Source of the DNA: Pogona vitticeps
Taxonomy: Eukaryota; Chordata; Lepidosauria; Squamata; Agamidae
Assembly: GCF_051106095.1 (NCBI RefSeq)
Contig: NC_135786.1
Span: forward strand, 200,195,001-200,259,000
DNA: 64,000 bases
Direction: 5' to 3'
Each line of letters starts with the position of its first letter. The first letter of the stretch is position 1. The notes under the pieces were generated by a model. The model did not search any database and was not told where the DNA came from. It worked only from the letters and a program-made list of their open reading frames with translations. This document shows, piece after piece, positions 38,201 through 51,700 of the stretch. A program made the position numbers and the translations under genes.

Positions 38201-41200
38201 ACCCCGGGGGGTACGATATCCTCATGGGGGTCTGCAAAGGCTTAAATAAATGATATGATATTTTACAGTTTAAAAGACAGAAAGAGAGACAGAAAGAGAG
38301 ACAGAAAGAGAGACAGAGAGAAAGAAAAACAGAAAGAAAAAGAAAGAAAGAAAGAAAGAACGAACGAACGAATGAACAAAAGAACAAAATCTTAATTTTC
38401 CTTGTTTGTGTAAAACTTGGCTTTTCTAACCTACTGCTTCTATTAAGAATAAACAAATGTTAAAATCAGTTATGAAAATAATTGTTTGATAGTACATAAT
38501 TCTTTCATATTTGTGCACAAGCTGAGAACATGCAAGTCACTACACCCGTGTATAAGTTGTACTCCAAAACATACTTGTGAGTTTCTTACCGAATCATCAA
38601 GGCCATCTATGTGTAAAACCACTGTTTTAGCACGTTTATTTGTACTTCCCAGGAAAAACTGAGCTTTCCGACGCCGAGAATTCATTTCATTTACATTGTC
38701 CACGTCAGACATACTGGAAGACTGAAGAATATCGTAGATTTCAGAAGCTAATAGTTTCGTCTCTCCTGGTGTCGTAGCCCTAAAGCAAAGGAAACTGAGA
38801 TGTATATGGATTTCTATTGCTCATTACAACTATTTTTCAAAATAAGGACTATTCCTTCCTTCCTTCCTTCCTTCCATCCTTCCATCCATCCATCCATCCA
38901 TCCATCCTAGTACAAATAGGAAAAAGAGGCTTCCTATTATTCTCCCCCCACACACTTATTAACCACCACTCACAAAACTGTCAGAAATTTTCCACATATG
39001 TTAACATCAAATTCAAATATGCTGTACCTTTTAAAAATAGCACATTGAGCTACCTTTTACTTTTATTCTAGCAAACTGTCACTGAAGAACATATTGTACA
39101 AGAAACTGTTTTATCATTATTTCCTTCATAGCTTTTCAATGTGCACAGACTACAGCATTTTTAACATTTCAGAACTTATACAACGTCCCACTGCGGGGTC
39201 TGATGACTGCTTCATGAAATTGCTTGGCTTACCCTCACCACCTATCTGCCAGCCCATGTAAGTCTCATTTTCATTCTTAAATTGTGCATCAAATGTCAGC
39301 ACATGATTTTCTTTGAGTACCTACAACTGCCATGAGCTATATCCTTAAAAATGACAAGCATAGTGCAACAGGGATTTTTAAAATGAACAATTACCAAAAT
39401 ATTTAGGCAGCAGGAACTCCTATGTCAGCATGAACCTCAGGCTGTTTGCCTTAAACTCTTGGCCCTGCAACTACCTACTTTTAGCCTTAGGGTTTTCTCC
39501 CATTCTGCTTTCTTGCTACTTCCTGCACCTGCTGTTTCTTGCTAATATCTCTTTATAAAACTCTACACATTATTATCTATTAGTAAAGCAACAGAATCCT
39601 AAGCTGAATGAAGCCCTGAAGTTATATATTTTAGTAAGAATCCCTCAATCAGAATCCTAGTGAGCTCTGGCACAGAGGAACCAGGCTAGCAATGCTGGAT
39701 TCCCACGCTTACTGCTGCACAAGCATAAATCACTACTTCAACAGCCTGAATTCTTCTTGCAAATAACAACAGTCAATCAAAAAGTCAGTGTTTGGTTTTA
39801 ACATCATTTTTTTAAAAATACAAATTCTGCAGGAAGGGCTCCAAAGGCCCTACGAACAGGGAGCACATGTAGCCAAAGAGACAATACATATCTGTTAGCA
39901 ATATTAATTGCATTCTAATCTTAAATACAGTGTCTTGCAACTGAAAGGCACTTAAGGATTACAAATCAGGCAATAACTATGAAAACACCCAACTAGAGAA
40001 TCACATATTCCCGGGGTATTTGGCAGCTGGTTAAAAAAAAATACGCCATCCACAAGTGTGCCATGATATAAAGACATTAACTTCTCTCAGATAACTTAAA
40101 TACATAAAGTTTCAGAAGTCTTTCATTAAGGTCTTCATGTTATATAATTTAAACACCATGTGATAGACATATTATTTATCATTGTGAAATAACTCAATTT
40201 TTTTCAATTTTTCCAGAAAAAAACAAAAACAGCTTTTAAAAATCATAGAAAAAAAACTTTTCCCAATTTTTCCAGTTTTTTCCCCTAGGCCTTCCCATCT
40301 CTAGACATGATTACATTTAGGCCAAGAAATCTACCCACTGGAACAGCTTTTCACCTCTGCACAAGGATATCTATCCGTTGTCGCTTCTATTTAAGATGCC
40401 CACATACCCTTGATAGAATGTACTTCTTTCCTTTGTCAGCTTTAGTCTAACGTTGTTATAAAAATTCTTCAGTGAACATTCTCCAGTGTTCTTGTCATTC
40501 CCACTGTTCCAGATGCCCTTAAGGCCACCTTGAAGAAATAACCTTTGTCATGGAAATCAGGGCATTTTTCCTGTTAGTTTGTCTCCAGAACATCCAGTTC
40601 TGGCTGCCTAAATCCCCACTTTTGCCCAGGACTTGCAACACAGCTTTTAAAAAGACTATTTCCCCCATAGTGGCTCCAGAGGCTTTACTGAAGTACTGTG
40701 CCAGTTTCAGAATGATCCAGTAGGATTTCAAGAAAAAAAAACTCCAAACACCATTACGTCTTCTAGAGGCAATTTTCTTCTAAACATGATTGCCCCCTCC
40801 TCTGCACCTGCTTTCATATTGTGTGCTTCTGAGAACAGTGGTTCACAACCTTGGGTCCCCGTATGTTCTTTGACTAAAACTCCCAGAAGTCTTCATCACT
40901 AACTGTGCTGGCCAGGATTTCTGGGAGTTATAATCCAAGAACATGAGACCCAAGGTTGGAAACCACTGCTCTATAGGGAGCATTATCTGCAACTCTGGGA
41001 ATTTACCACCAATTCCCTGAAAAGGCAACAATAAGTAGTAGAGGCTTAGAAATCTGTGTACAGTGGTGCCCCACATAGCAACGATAATCTGTGCAGCAAA
41101 AATCATTGCTATGCGGATTCGTTGCTATGCGAAATTAAAAAGCCCATAGGAATGCATTGAAACCCCTTCAATGCATTCCTATGGGCTTAAAACTTACCTT

Positions 41201-44200
41201 TTAAGCGAAAATCCTCCATACGGCGGCCATTTTAGCTGCCCGGTAAGTGAGGAATCCGTCCCTGTTTTACCCGGTGGCCATTTTGGAACCGCCGATCAGC
41301 TGGGGAAAATCATTGCTATGCGAAAATCGGTAAGCGAAACAGCTTACCGATCATCGGAAAGCGATTTTCCCCCATAGGAAACATCATGCGATCGCAAAAG
41401 CGATCACAAAAACATCATCGCTATGCGGATTCGTCGTTAAACGGGGTGCCCGTTATGCAAGGCACCACTGTACACAGAATTTAGTTGAGCCAATCCTCCT
41501 TCTCCTCTGCTGTGAGTACCCAGAACAACGACTAGCTGTTGCCCTGAACCTCTGCCTAAAACAAACTGCTGTAAGTTCCATTTGCTTTTCCCAGTTTCAC
41601 AATCCTGTTCTCTCTGTACCAATATCTTGAGATCCATAATCTGTTTGGCTGCAAGTCTCAGGAATTCAACATTAGCTGCAGCCTACATTTCTAGCCTCTA
41701 TTAGCTCTACCAAATTGTGACTCAGGTCTCTTAGCCAAGCTAAGCCCAATTTCCAAAACTCACAGGCCTGGCTGTACAGAGTTATATTTTATGCAGTAGA
41801 TTTTCTGCTCTCTCTGTTCAGCATATATAGGCTTATTAGCTGGACACAAATTACTTAGTTCCATAACAGTTTGTAACAGAATGTCTCTTGCAAACAAGTT
41901 TCCCTAAACAGTGACTGTTCTATACAGCGGTGCCTCGACTTATGAATGTCCCGACTTACGAACATTTCGCGTTATGACCAGCCCTGGCCACACAATTTTG
42001 CTTCGACTTGCGGCTGGAGCTTCCAGTTATGTACAGAAAAAGGCAGGGGGAAAAGGCGGAGAATTCAAATTGCTAACGATTGGTAGGCGAAGAGGCTGCT
42101 TCTTTGTAGCTCTTTCACCCCAGCAGTTAGAGAGTGTGATCGGAGGAGGCTTTGGACTTCCTGGTAAGGTGCTGCTTTCTGCTTTTTAAAAACTGTTCTG
42201 GGTTGGTTTTGCAGTGTGGTTCTGGGCTGAGTCGTGGGATTATGTTTCTATGCTGTGATGGGTCTTGGGGGGGTTGTTTGTTTTTTGGTTTTTTTCCCCA
42301 TTTCCGATGGGTCTTGTGGGGTTTGTTTGCTCTTTGGTTCCCCCCCCCCACACCATTTCCGATGGGTCTTTGGGGGTTTATTTGCTTTTTGTTTTTTCCC
42401 CCCATTTCCGATGGGTCTTGGGTTTGTTTGCTTTTTGGTTCCCTCCCCCCCCCCAATTTCTGACGGGCCTTGTACGGTTGCTTGCTTTTTGCTTTGATTT
42501 TTTTGCATTTCCAATGGGTCTTGCACGGTTTGTTCGCTTTCGCGTTTCTGATGGGTGTTGCAGTGTTTTGTTTTGGATTTTCCCCAGGTTCTATCAATAT
42601 ACAGTGGTGCCTCGCTTAACGATTGCCTTGTTTAGCGATGAATTCGCATAACGATGTGTTTTTTAGAAAATAATATGCATCGCATAACGATGTTTCCTAT
42701 GGGCGATTTTCGCTTAGCGAAGTTTGGGACCATGCTTCGCATAACAAATGCGATTTTAGGTCCCCTGCTTCACTTAACGATGTTTCTTTTTTCAATTAAA
42801 AAAGTGTCTTAGAAGGGTCAAAAACGGTTCTAAATGCTTGGATTCGTTAGAGGACCCCTTAAGTCATGTGCAAACCTGATTTGGCTTTGATCTGACTTTT
42901 TGTTAATTTTTTGTGAATTTTTTTTTGGCCCATAGGAACCAATGGACCTGTCAAAATCTGACAGCTCCATGCTTTCCTATGGGGGAGAAAACAATTCACA
43001 AAAAATTAACGAAAGTTCAGATCAAAGCCAAATCAGGTTTGCACACGACTTAGGGGGTCCTCTAACGAACCCAAGAATTTAGAACAGTTGCTGAGTCTTC
43101 ATTAATTTTTTGTGAATTTTTTTCTTCCCCCATAGGAAATAATGGAGCTGTCAGATTTTGACAGCTGTCAAAAGTTGGGGGGAAAAAATTCACCATAAAT
43201 TAATGAAAAGTCAGATCAAAGCCAAATTAACTTTTGCATCCGTTTTAGAGGGTGCAGAAGCTAATCCAAGCATTTAAAACCATTTTTGACCCTTTTATGA
43301 CACACTTAATTTTGCAAAAATTGACTTCTCAAAGCCATTGAAATGCATTGAGTCAGCTTCAATACATTCCAATGGAGGATACATTGTTTCGCTTAGCGAT
43401 GTTTCCTATGGGTTTTTTCGCTTAACAACGGCAATCCGTTCCAATTGGAACGGATTAATCGGTTTCCAATGCATTCCTATGGGAAATGGTGTTTCGCATA
43501 GCGATGGTTTCACATAGCGATTTTTTTTTGGAACCAGTTAACATCGCTATGCGAGGCACCACTGTATACTTCTTGAAAATCAATGATTTACTCTATCACG
43601 GTGGACAACTATGTCCCTATGATGATTTTGGCTGACACCTACCAGAAACACAGGGTCAGTATAGCCAATGATGAGAGAAGATGATATTTGCAGTTAGAAA
43701 GATGCAAAGGACACACTTGCCCACCATTAATACAGCAGAACCTGTAGCTGTAGTTAATTATTTTGGTCTTTACCAATTAGATTCACTAGATGGCATCATT
43801 GGCTATTTTTCATAATATATTTCACAATTCAAAGATGTATTCCCAATCTATATCAAATATTATATAGTATACATTACAATTTTATCAGTTTTGAAACTAT
43901 ATTTAAAGGTACATTTTGGTACCCTTCTGGACTCTTTTTAAAGAAAGGCAAACCTATGCTGAGCATTTAGACGTATAAAGAACTACAGTGTCAAGAATGG
44001 AGTTTTCCCCCCTAATTGTGAAGAACTGTGCTGGATCAGGCTGGAGTTAATCTCTTTTAACGTTCTTTTCACACACAATCCAACCAAATGTTTACAGAAA
44101 CCTAGTCAGAAGGACATAAGTACAACTGCAATGACTCTTTTATGTTCTGAGGGCTACGGACTAGGAAAAAGCTAGACATAAGCACGAACCTTCTGTGACC

Positions 44201-47200
44201 TGAATTGTGGTTGTGTATACTATGAAGGATGTTTTTGGTTTTATTAGATACCCTAAGTTAGCTATATGGACCCAGTGAGGTCAGAATGCATTCATCGGGA
44301 CAGTATAGGAGACAAAGGACAAAGTCATACGCCTTTTCATTGAAACTCATGAGGATTTGTTTGGAAATATGTTACCTGCATTATCCTGAACTGGAAAGAG
44401 TTTCCAGTTAAAATGAGAAATCATTGCTAAGTCATGCAGCTACAAAATGATAAGAGTGTGGACAATCAATTATTTTACAATGTTTTGTTATTAATACAGT
44501 TAGAATGGGGAGTACTTTAATGAACTACTGTTGATAGTAAGTTCAGTCTGGCTAGAAATAAGGGATTGCACTCCTTGTACAAGTAGTGATCTCCATGAAG
44601 AAAAACTGCCATTCACTTGCAAAAATGGAAAAAATTGTGTAAGCAGCATGATCCCACATTACTACTCCAGAGGAATTTTTAATTCAACTGAAGTTCAACA
44701 GGATATCTTATTGTTTCCTTTATTATTTTGGTAATCTGAACACCATGTTGTATTCTTATAATAGCTTTGTACACTTTTCATAAGCCATTGAAATTTAAAT
44801 TCCTGATATAAATGGTCTTCCTTTAATTTGTTTTACTTAAGTTTATTTTTCTATTTCTGCCCAGTAGAATGATGCCTTCTTACCATTCTTTTTACTATTC
44901 TCACTAAGAATACAATTTATTTCCCCACTGTTTCTATGAAAGATTTTCTGTTATTTCTATAAATTTTAAACCAAGTTTGTGGGGGTGGGGTCGTTCTAAG
45001 CTAATGATCACTGTACTCATGATAGTTATGGAAAAACAAAAGAGAAGGAATATGCTAACGTATCTTAAGTCAACTAAAACAAATGTTTTGCTCCTTGCCT
45101 TTTCACATGCATACCCATTTCCTTCCACCAGAAACTGTGAAAAATACTATGTCAAACAAAACTGAAGCAACTGCTTAGTCTCCTGCCACCAGCAAACAGA
45201 TATCACTCCATAAAATGAAGAACCATTGTGTATATAGAATATGTGTGTATATTTCTCAATACCTAGAATCGAAGTCCATAGCTTGTGGGCTGTATGGGGG
45301 CTTTCAGCATCCTTTAGATATCCTGCATGCATCCTGAGAGCCCTGCCAGCTCTTCCCTACTCACAATTGATTAGTGATCTGCTAAATGGCAGCCAAAGGA
45401 CATTTCTGCCCATGCTACTATTAGGAATGGAGGAATAGTGAGCTCAGGGAAGGATTTCACTCTGTTTTCAGCACTGTCAAGGCAGCAGAGATCAATATGT
45501 CCCCACCTGTGCACACGGAGTGGGGACAGGACGACGACAGCGCTGGCCATGCACACTCCTGTCGACTATGCCCAATGGCAAGATGGTTACTCAACCTTCA
45601 CCTAGAACCTTAACAGTAATGCATTTAGTATATCTAACTAGACTATTTGACTGTAAGAAGTAACTCCACAGTGCTAGAATCATAGGCAAATGATCAGCAA
45701 CATCTCATATTTCTTTCCATGTCTGTGTAATTTATGTCTCAAATGTTTTTTGTCTACCTGCACTTTCTCCTTCAGGACTGTACTTCTAGTCCTACTGTTT
45801 TGCTAATATGGTATCTAGAGTATTCCGAAACCAATTTCTCTCACAATTTCCGATTCCTACCCAATTTTTAAGAGTACAATGAAAATTAATTTCAAAAGCA
45901 AGTACACAGATTTCTGACTCCCCCTCCTGCCATTTTTAACAGCAAAACAGATGCATTAAATTTACTTAAATCATGTGTGATGTGAAAACCATATTGCAAG
46001 GTAAGTTTTTTTGGTTGAGGGAACTCAATACTTCCTAGATTTTCCCCATATTTTGCTGCCACCTGAAAGAAAGTCTGCTCCAAAAAGCCTGTGTTTCAGA
46101 ATCCAGTCTTTGGATGCCCAGACTGTAGCAGAGAGTTCTAGTATCCACTTCTGTGATCTTCTGCTTCACCATTGTCATGTTTCAGGAACAGCAGCTGGAT
46201 TAGAGGGTACTACAGAAGGATTTCACTTCTGTGCCAGCAAGGTACTCTGAGTCCAGGTGGCTACCAGACATGAAAACAGCACTGCCTTCCTCATTTGTAG
46301 TAACTTTTTAAAAATCACTATCTATTTAAAACTGTCCTAGTAATGCAATTTTAATTATGGGTGAGAGTTACAAGCAATTAAAGCAGTGTAAAATTAAAGC
46401 TATTAAGGATGTTTACTTCTTTAGAAGCATGTGTGCCTTTACCATACCTGCATGGAATTCCCATGTAATTATATATTTATTAATTGAGCCAATCCTCTTA
46501 GGCAAGTGATAATTTGGTAAAGGCAGACTATCTTGAAACAGGGGCTTTTGGCTAAGTAATTGGAATTTGGCTTCCATTAGTTTGCCACTCAGTATCAAGA
46601 GATACAGATATTATCCATTCATCAGTGGAGTTTCAATTATACATGCAAAGAGGTGCCTCACAATGCTACTTTGTAATAAAAGGAACAATACATTTTCACC
46701 TTAGTTACCCTTGAATCATTCTCTCTATGCAAGTAAGCAGTGTAACTACTTACTTGCAGACTATAAGCTAAGTACTTCACAGTACCAACACAGCATCAAC
46801 ATGGCTACTTACTAGGAAATATTTAGGCTAGTATCCTATGCACACTTACCTCAGAGTAAAGCCCACTAAATACAGCTTACATCCAAGTAAACAGCACATT
46901 ATCATGCTGTTAGAATTTTCATGGTGCCTCATGCAAAGTTCTGACATGTTACATCATTGTGTTCTTTTGCTGCCACTGCAGGTCCACGGTGCTTATGTGT
47001 AAACCTCAACAGGACTTCAACTGCAATCAGGACCGTGAGTCACCAAAACAAGAAAATGAAATTCCTTTGAAGATTGCAGGATTGCAATTGGCCACTTACC
47101 TAATTGTCTCTAAGAGATTGATTTCACTGGACCATGAGAAACTTTCTCATCAAATCATTTACTTAAAGTATTCTCTTTAATCTCTGCTATACCTCTGAAA

Positions 47201-48643
47201 TGTACTAACAAAATATTAATAAACTTGATTTGTAACTTTGCAACTATCACTTGCCTTTATCTTTATTTCTTACTGGAGTTTACTACCAACTACATGGAAC
47301 CAGTACTGCTCTTCCCTTGAAAATCAACACTCCAACTTTAACATTCATGGGCATACCTAACACCACAAGATGAGGAAGCCACCCATCATAATATAATATA
47401 AATTCACTCACAGGCAATTGTTTTCAAATCTACTTTAAAACAAAAACATGAATTACATACTGCTGTTACAGACACCACACTGTACCTACTTTTGTATAAC
47501 AGTCTGTAAGCTCAGCATCATACCAAGCTCACTCTTCATCTTCTCTCTATTGGCACGACATTCTGCCAAATAGCGGAGAGCCTGTAAGAAGGGACAGATC
47601 ACTGTAATTACATTTTCTTCTATTATTCCATTCGTTTTTGCAGCACATCTCTCATATGCTATGCAATGACACTGTTATAAGTTTGGAACATAGAAAATTG
47701 TTAGAATATATAGTTTTAGCTAAGATGCAATTCAAAAATAACTGACATGCACTTATTGGGGAAAATATAATAAACAATATTGGCTCTATATATGGAATCA
47801 ATTCAAACAATGAACTCCCTTGCATGATTTTCTATCATCAAGTATCTCAGACTGTAGACTGAAGTTAATGCATCTCCAGATCACAGTCCATAAGTCCTGT
47901 TATGACTTCAGAACCCTATACTCAAATCTTACCTTAATCATAAGCTCAGTAAGAAACCTATAATCTTATACTGAGTAATCACAGAAGAAGAGGAAGAATA
48001 AGAATGTGCAATCAGGTCAATTCTGACTTATGGCAACCCTTTTGAAGATTTTCAAGGTACAGAATTCTCAGAAGTGGTTTAGCGTTCCCTTCTTCTGAGG
48101 TCTCCCAGCTACTCTGCAGCTTGCCCAAGACCACACAGACTGGCTCTTTTCCCAGGAGCCACACTGGGAAACTGAACTTCCAACCTCTGGCTCTGCAAAT
48201 AGATACCTAAACCATAGAGCTATCCAGCCAGCCAACATAGAAATAAATCTACTGAATGTATTTGCGAAGGCTTTCACGGCCGGGATCTAATGGTTGTTGT
48301 GGATTTTTCGGGCTCTTTGGCATGTCCTCTGAAGATGCCGGCCACAGAGACTGGCGAAACATTAGGAAGAACAACCTTCAGAACACGGCCAAAGAGCCCG
48401 AAAAATCCACAACAACCATTAAATCTACTGAAATTTGTGGGGCTTCTTTATGAGTAGATACACACAGGCTTTTTATTGGAATTCCACTACTTCTCCACAT
48501 ACTTCTCAATGATGTATACTATAATAAATAGAAAATGCCCTGTACTGAGACCAATTTCCTATTCACTGTAAATGGAACATAATCCTTTACCCAGTGGACG
48601 CAGTAAGGACTCCTACTGTTGCTGGCACACCTTCACTGCCAGA

Positions 48644-48706
<63 letters not shown>

Positions 48707-51700
48707 TTTTTTTCTCCCTCTGGATGCTCCCTTCTGAGAATGAGATATTTCCTTCGATATTGCTCCTATCACTTCTTTGTTCCAGGGACCCTTGAAGAGA
48801 GGATGGCAGTATGCAACCTCCTTCTCCTGCCCGCCTTCTGACATTTGCCACATCAGCACTATGGCTAGTTTCTTCCCTCCTCCTCAGCTGAGGGAGGGGA
48901 TGGAGATGTTTCTGCTACCTCCCCGGTGGCACGGCAGGCAGAGGTTGTGTGCAGATTTGCTGAACAGCTGCAGAGTTACACTAGCAGATCTCTGACCAGC
49001 TCTGGGGACACTTCCCCCAATATTTTCAGTTAGGGTGAAACATGCAGAAGATATTCATCTCTCCTTGCACAACCTACTACTTAGTCAATGGATCATTCCA
49101 CAAGCAGAACAGAGTAGCAAGATTCCAGCCTAAAAACTTATACAGTATTGGATAAATCCCAGTGATCAAGATCCAACAGAGTACCTCAGTACCCAATGCC
49201 AGCAAAATCAGATTTTCTTTCCCTCCTCCCAGTTACTCACTGCAGCCTTTTCTGGCATAAAATTCCTGTTCTACATGGCATCCCAGTCCTCCAGAACAGG
49301 ATTTCATGATGCACGGAAGAAAAAGGAGATCAGTAATTGTGGCAAAAACAAAAGGATTTCGCAGGTATAGACCACTGGATTCTAGCCAATATATGCTATC
49401 CAAAGCAACTGAGTTGCACTTTTGTAGCTAAGGCTGTATTTCTATTTAAATGAAGTATCCATATGTGTATCAGTTGTAATCAGGTTTTTTTTAAACAAGG
49501 TATATGTTTTTGAGCTATTAAAGAAAACTGTCAGGAGAACTGTTTGGATTTTTTTTAAAAAAAGTTGCTTTACCAGCAGCCCAGATTTGCTGATAGTCCT
49601 ATTTAATGTTATATTTCTTATCTAAGTTCTAGGATCATACATCTATCACGTAACAGCAGGTACCAAAGGACATTTCACGAGTACTACGTCAGCTGAATTT
49701 TTATTTACCTAGTTCCTACCTGCAATAACACAGCATGCCAATGACTCTAATAACTGCAGAGCATGATGTTTAACACAGTACTTTTATTGAAAATGCATTA
49801 ACAATGAAAACATAAGCCGGTATCCTATTGCTAATCTCAAATGAGTATAGACTCACTGAATCAGCTCCTGGATAATAACTGTATAAATCTCATTGAGTCA
49901 ATTGATTTACTCTAGTAGGTACTAACAGGATAGTGGCTATAAGAACTTAGGCCAGAGTCCTATACCCACAAAATTCAATATGACGGACATCTGCATAGAT
50001 ATATGTAAAATTACAAATCTCTTTCTATGCAACATTATGTATGTCTTAACTCTTTGAACATGCTACCTACAAATATGAAAATATGTTTTTGTGACAGATA
50101 TTAATATGGTGGATATGTTGTTGGAATAGGACTCAGTAAACCTGGGTTCAAATCTCTGATCAGCTGTAGAAATGCACAAAGGGGGCAACGGTAAACCAGC
50201 TACTAAACATTTCATGTACCTTGAAAACCTCATTAGGGCTACCAGAAGAAATGGCCTGACAATATAGCATTATGCAACTGCATCAGTTACACCAACAAAA
50301 ACTTTGAATTACTAAATAGATTCACCTATTTTTGTGAAAGCTAACTGTTCACTTGACAGTTAAAACTTGAAGACTTTTTAAAAAGAAATTATATAACATT
50401 TCCATTTTTGTTGAAATTCATGGTTTCTCAGAATATATTATGTCGAACAGCATCCCCATTGTTTACTAGGGAGGTTACCCGATCAAAGAATGAGATAAAA
50501 GTTGTCTGGCAGGATTTGTTCTTGACAAATCCATGTTGGGTTCTAGTTATTACTGCATTGTTTTTAAAATGCTTGCAGAGACTCCCTTTATAATTTGATC
50601 TAGAATTTTGCCTGAAGTCTGACTGGTCTGTAGTTCCCACATTCCTCCTTTCTGAAGACAGGGACAACATTAGTCCTGCTCCAATCATTTGACACTTCAC
50701 CTATCGTCCATGATTTCAAGAAAAGGATAACGGTCCTGAAAATTCCTTACCCAGCTCCTAAAATATCCTTGAATGCAGTTCATCCAGCCCTGAAGATTTC
50801 AACTCATTCAAAGTAATAAGGTATTCACTGACTATTTGTTTATCAATCTCAAGCCGCAATCCTGTCCCTGCTCCCCACTCATGTACTTCACATTTCCTGG
50901 AGATTTAAATACTGTCTTCCAGGAAAAGACCAAGCTAAAGTAGGAACTGAGCACTTCTGCCTTTTTTATTGTCATTCTTTCATCCCCTAATGAGTAGCTG
51001 AATATATGATGGATAGAGTGTTGGATAAGATTCAGACCTGGGTTCAAATTACCACTCAGCCACAGAACTGCATTAAAGGGGCAATGGTCAAGTGATCTGG
51101 AATATCACCTTGAGCTCACCAAGGAAAATAAGGATATACAGACAGGATACAAAGGAAATAAATAATAAGCCCTGCAGGATTCCATAGACCACAAATCAAG
51201 GGAAAGGGAGGTGGTCCCATGCATGACCTCCTAAGGTGCTTATTAACAGGACTCGGTAGAACTGATTCAACACAACAACAATAGCAACACCCTGCTGTCT
51301 CTTCCTATGAGAATGCTATGGCTGATAGCACTGAGTCCATATCACAACAAATACAACTGATTCCATTAGCAAAATGCTGCTCTTACAGCTGACTTCAAAA
51401 CATTTGTTCACCTCCGTCTAAAACCCCAGTTTTATCAAGTCCTTCATGGAAAACCTCTTTGTGTCACGATTACTATGATAGAACAGGCAGAGAGAAAAAA
51501 GTTCTAAGCTGTATTTGATGATGCTCATTATGTGTTTCTCTCCCTCATTACTCTGGCTATCTTTCTGCTTGGTTCATTGTCCCTAGTGAACTGAGATGCT
51601 TTATCACTTCTGAAAGTTGTAGATAGCTCATACATTTAAGTATTTGGCTGGAGAGCCCGAGATTGGGAGTTTGATTTCCCACTATGCCTCCTGCAAGTAG

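Larger units (their letters stand above)
33108..38589 (-). other. ARMC1 intron 4
   Basis: About 5.5 kb. It holds antisense L2 debris (33712-34335 and 35165-35480), a SINE-like fragment (37336-37515), a possible LTR-like stretch (37550-38025, weak), a hAT-like scrap (38180-38245) and a GA-rich microsatellite next to it. Sequence from 35.5 to 37.3 kb shows nothing recognisable. Confidence 0.8.
38780..47489 (-). other. ARMC1 intron 3
   Basis: The longest intron, 8.7 kb. It holds three Tigger-like elements between 41061 and 43564, a hAT MITE at 40847, one palindromic MITE (46829-46905) and otherwise unrecognised AT-rich DNA (38.9-40.8 and 43.6-46.8 kb). Confidence 0.85.

Noticed and set aside
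42127-42651. Several overlapping open frames on both strands
   Set aside because: The same minisatellite in the second family A copy.
48587-48859. Glu-Arg repeat open frame on the minus strand
   Set aside because: Translation of the (CT)n tract.
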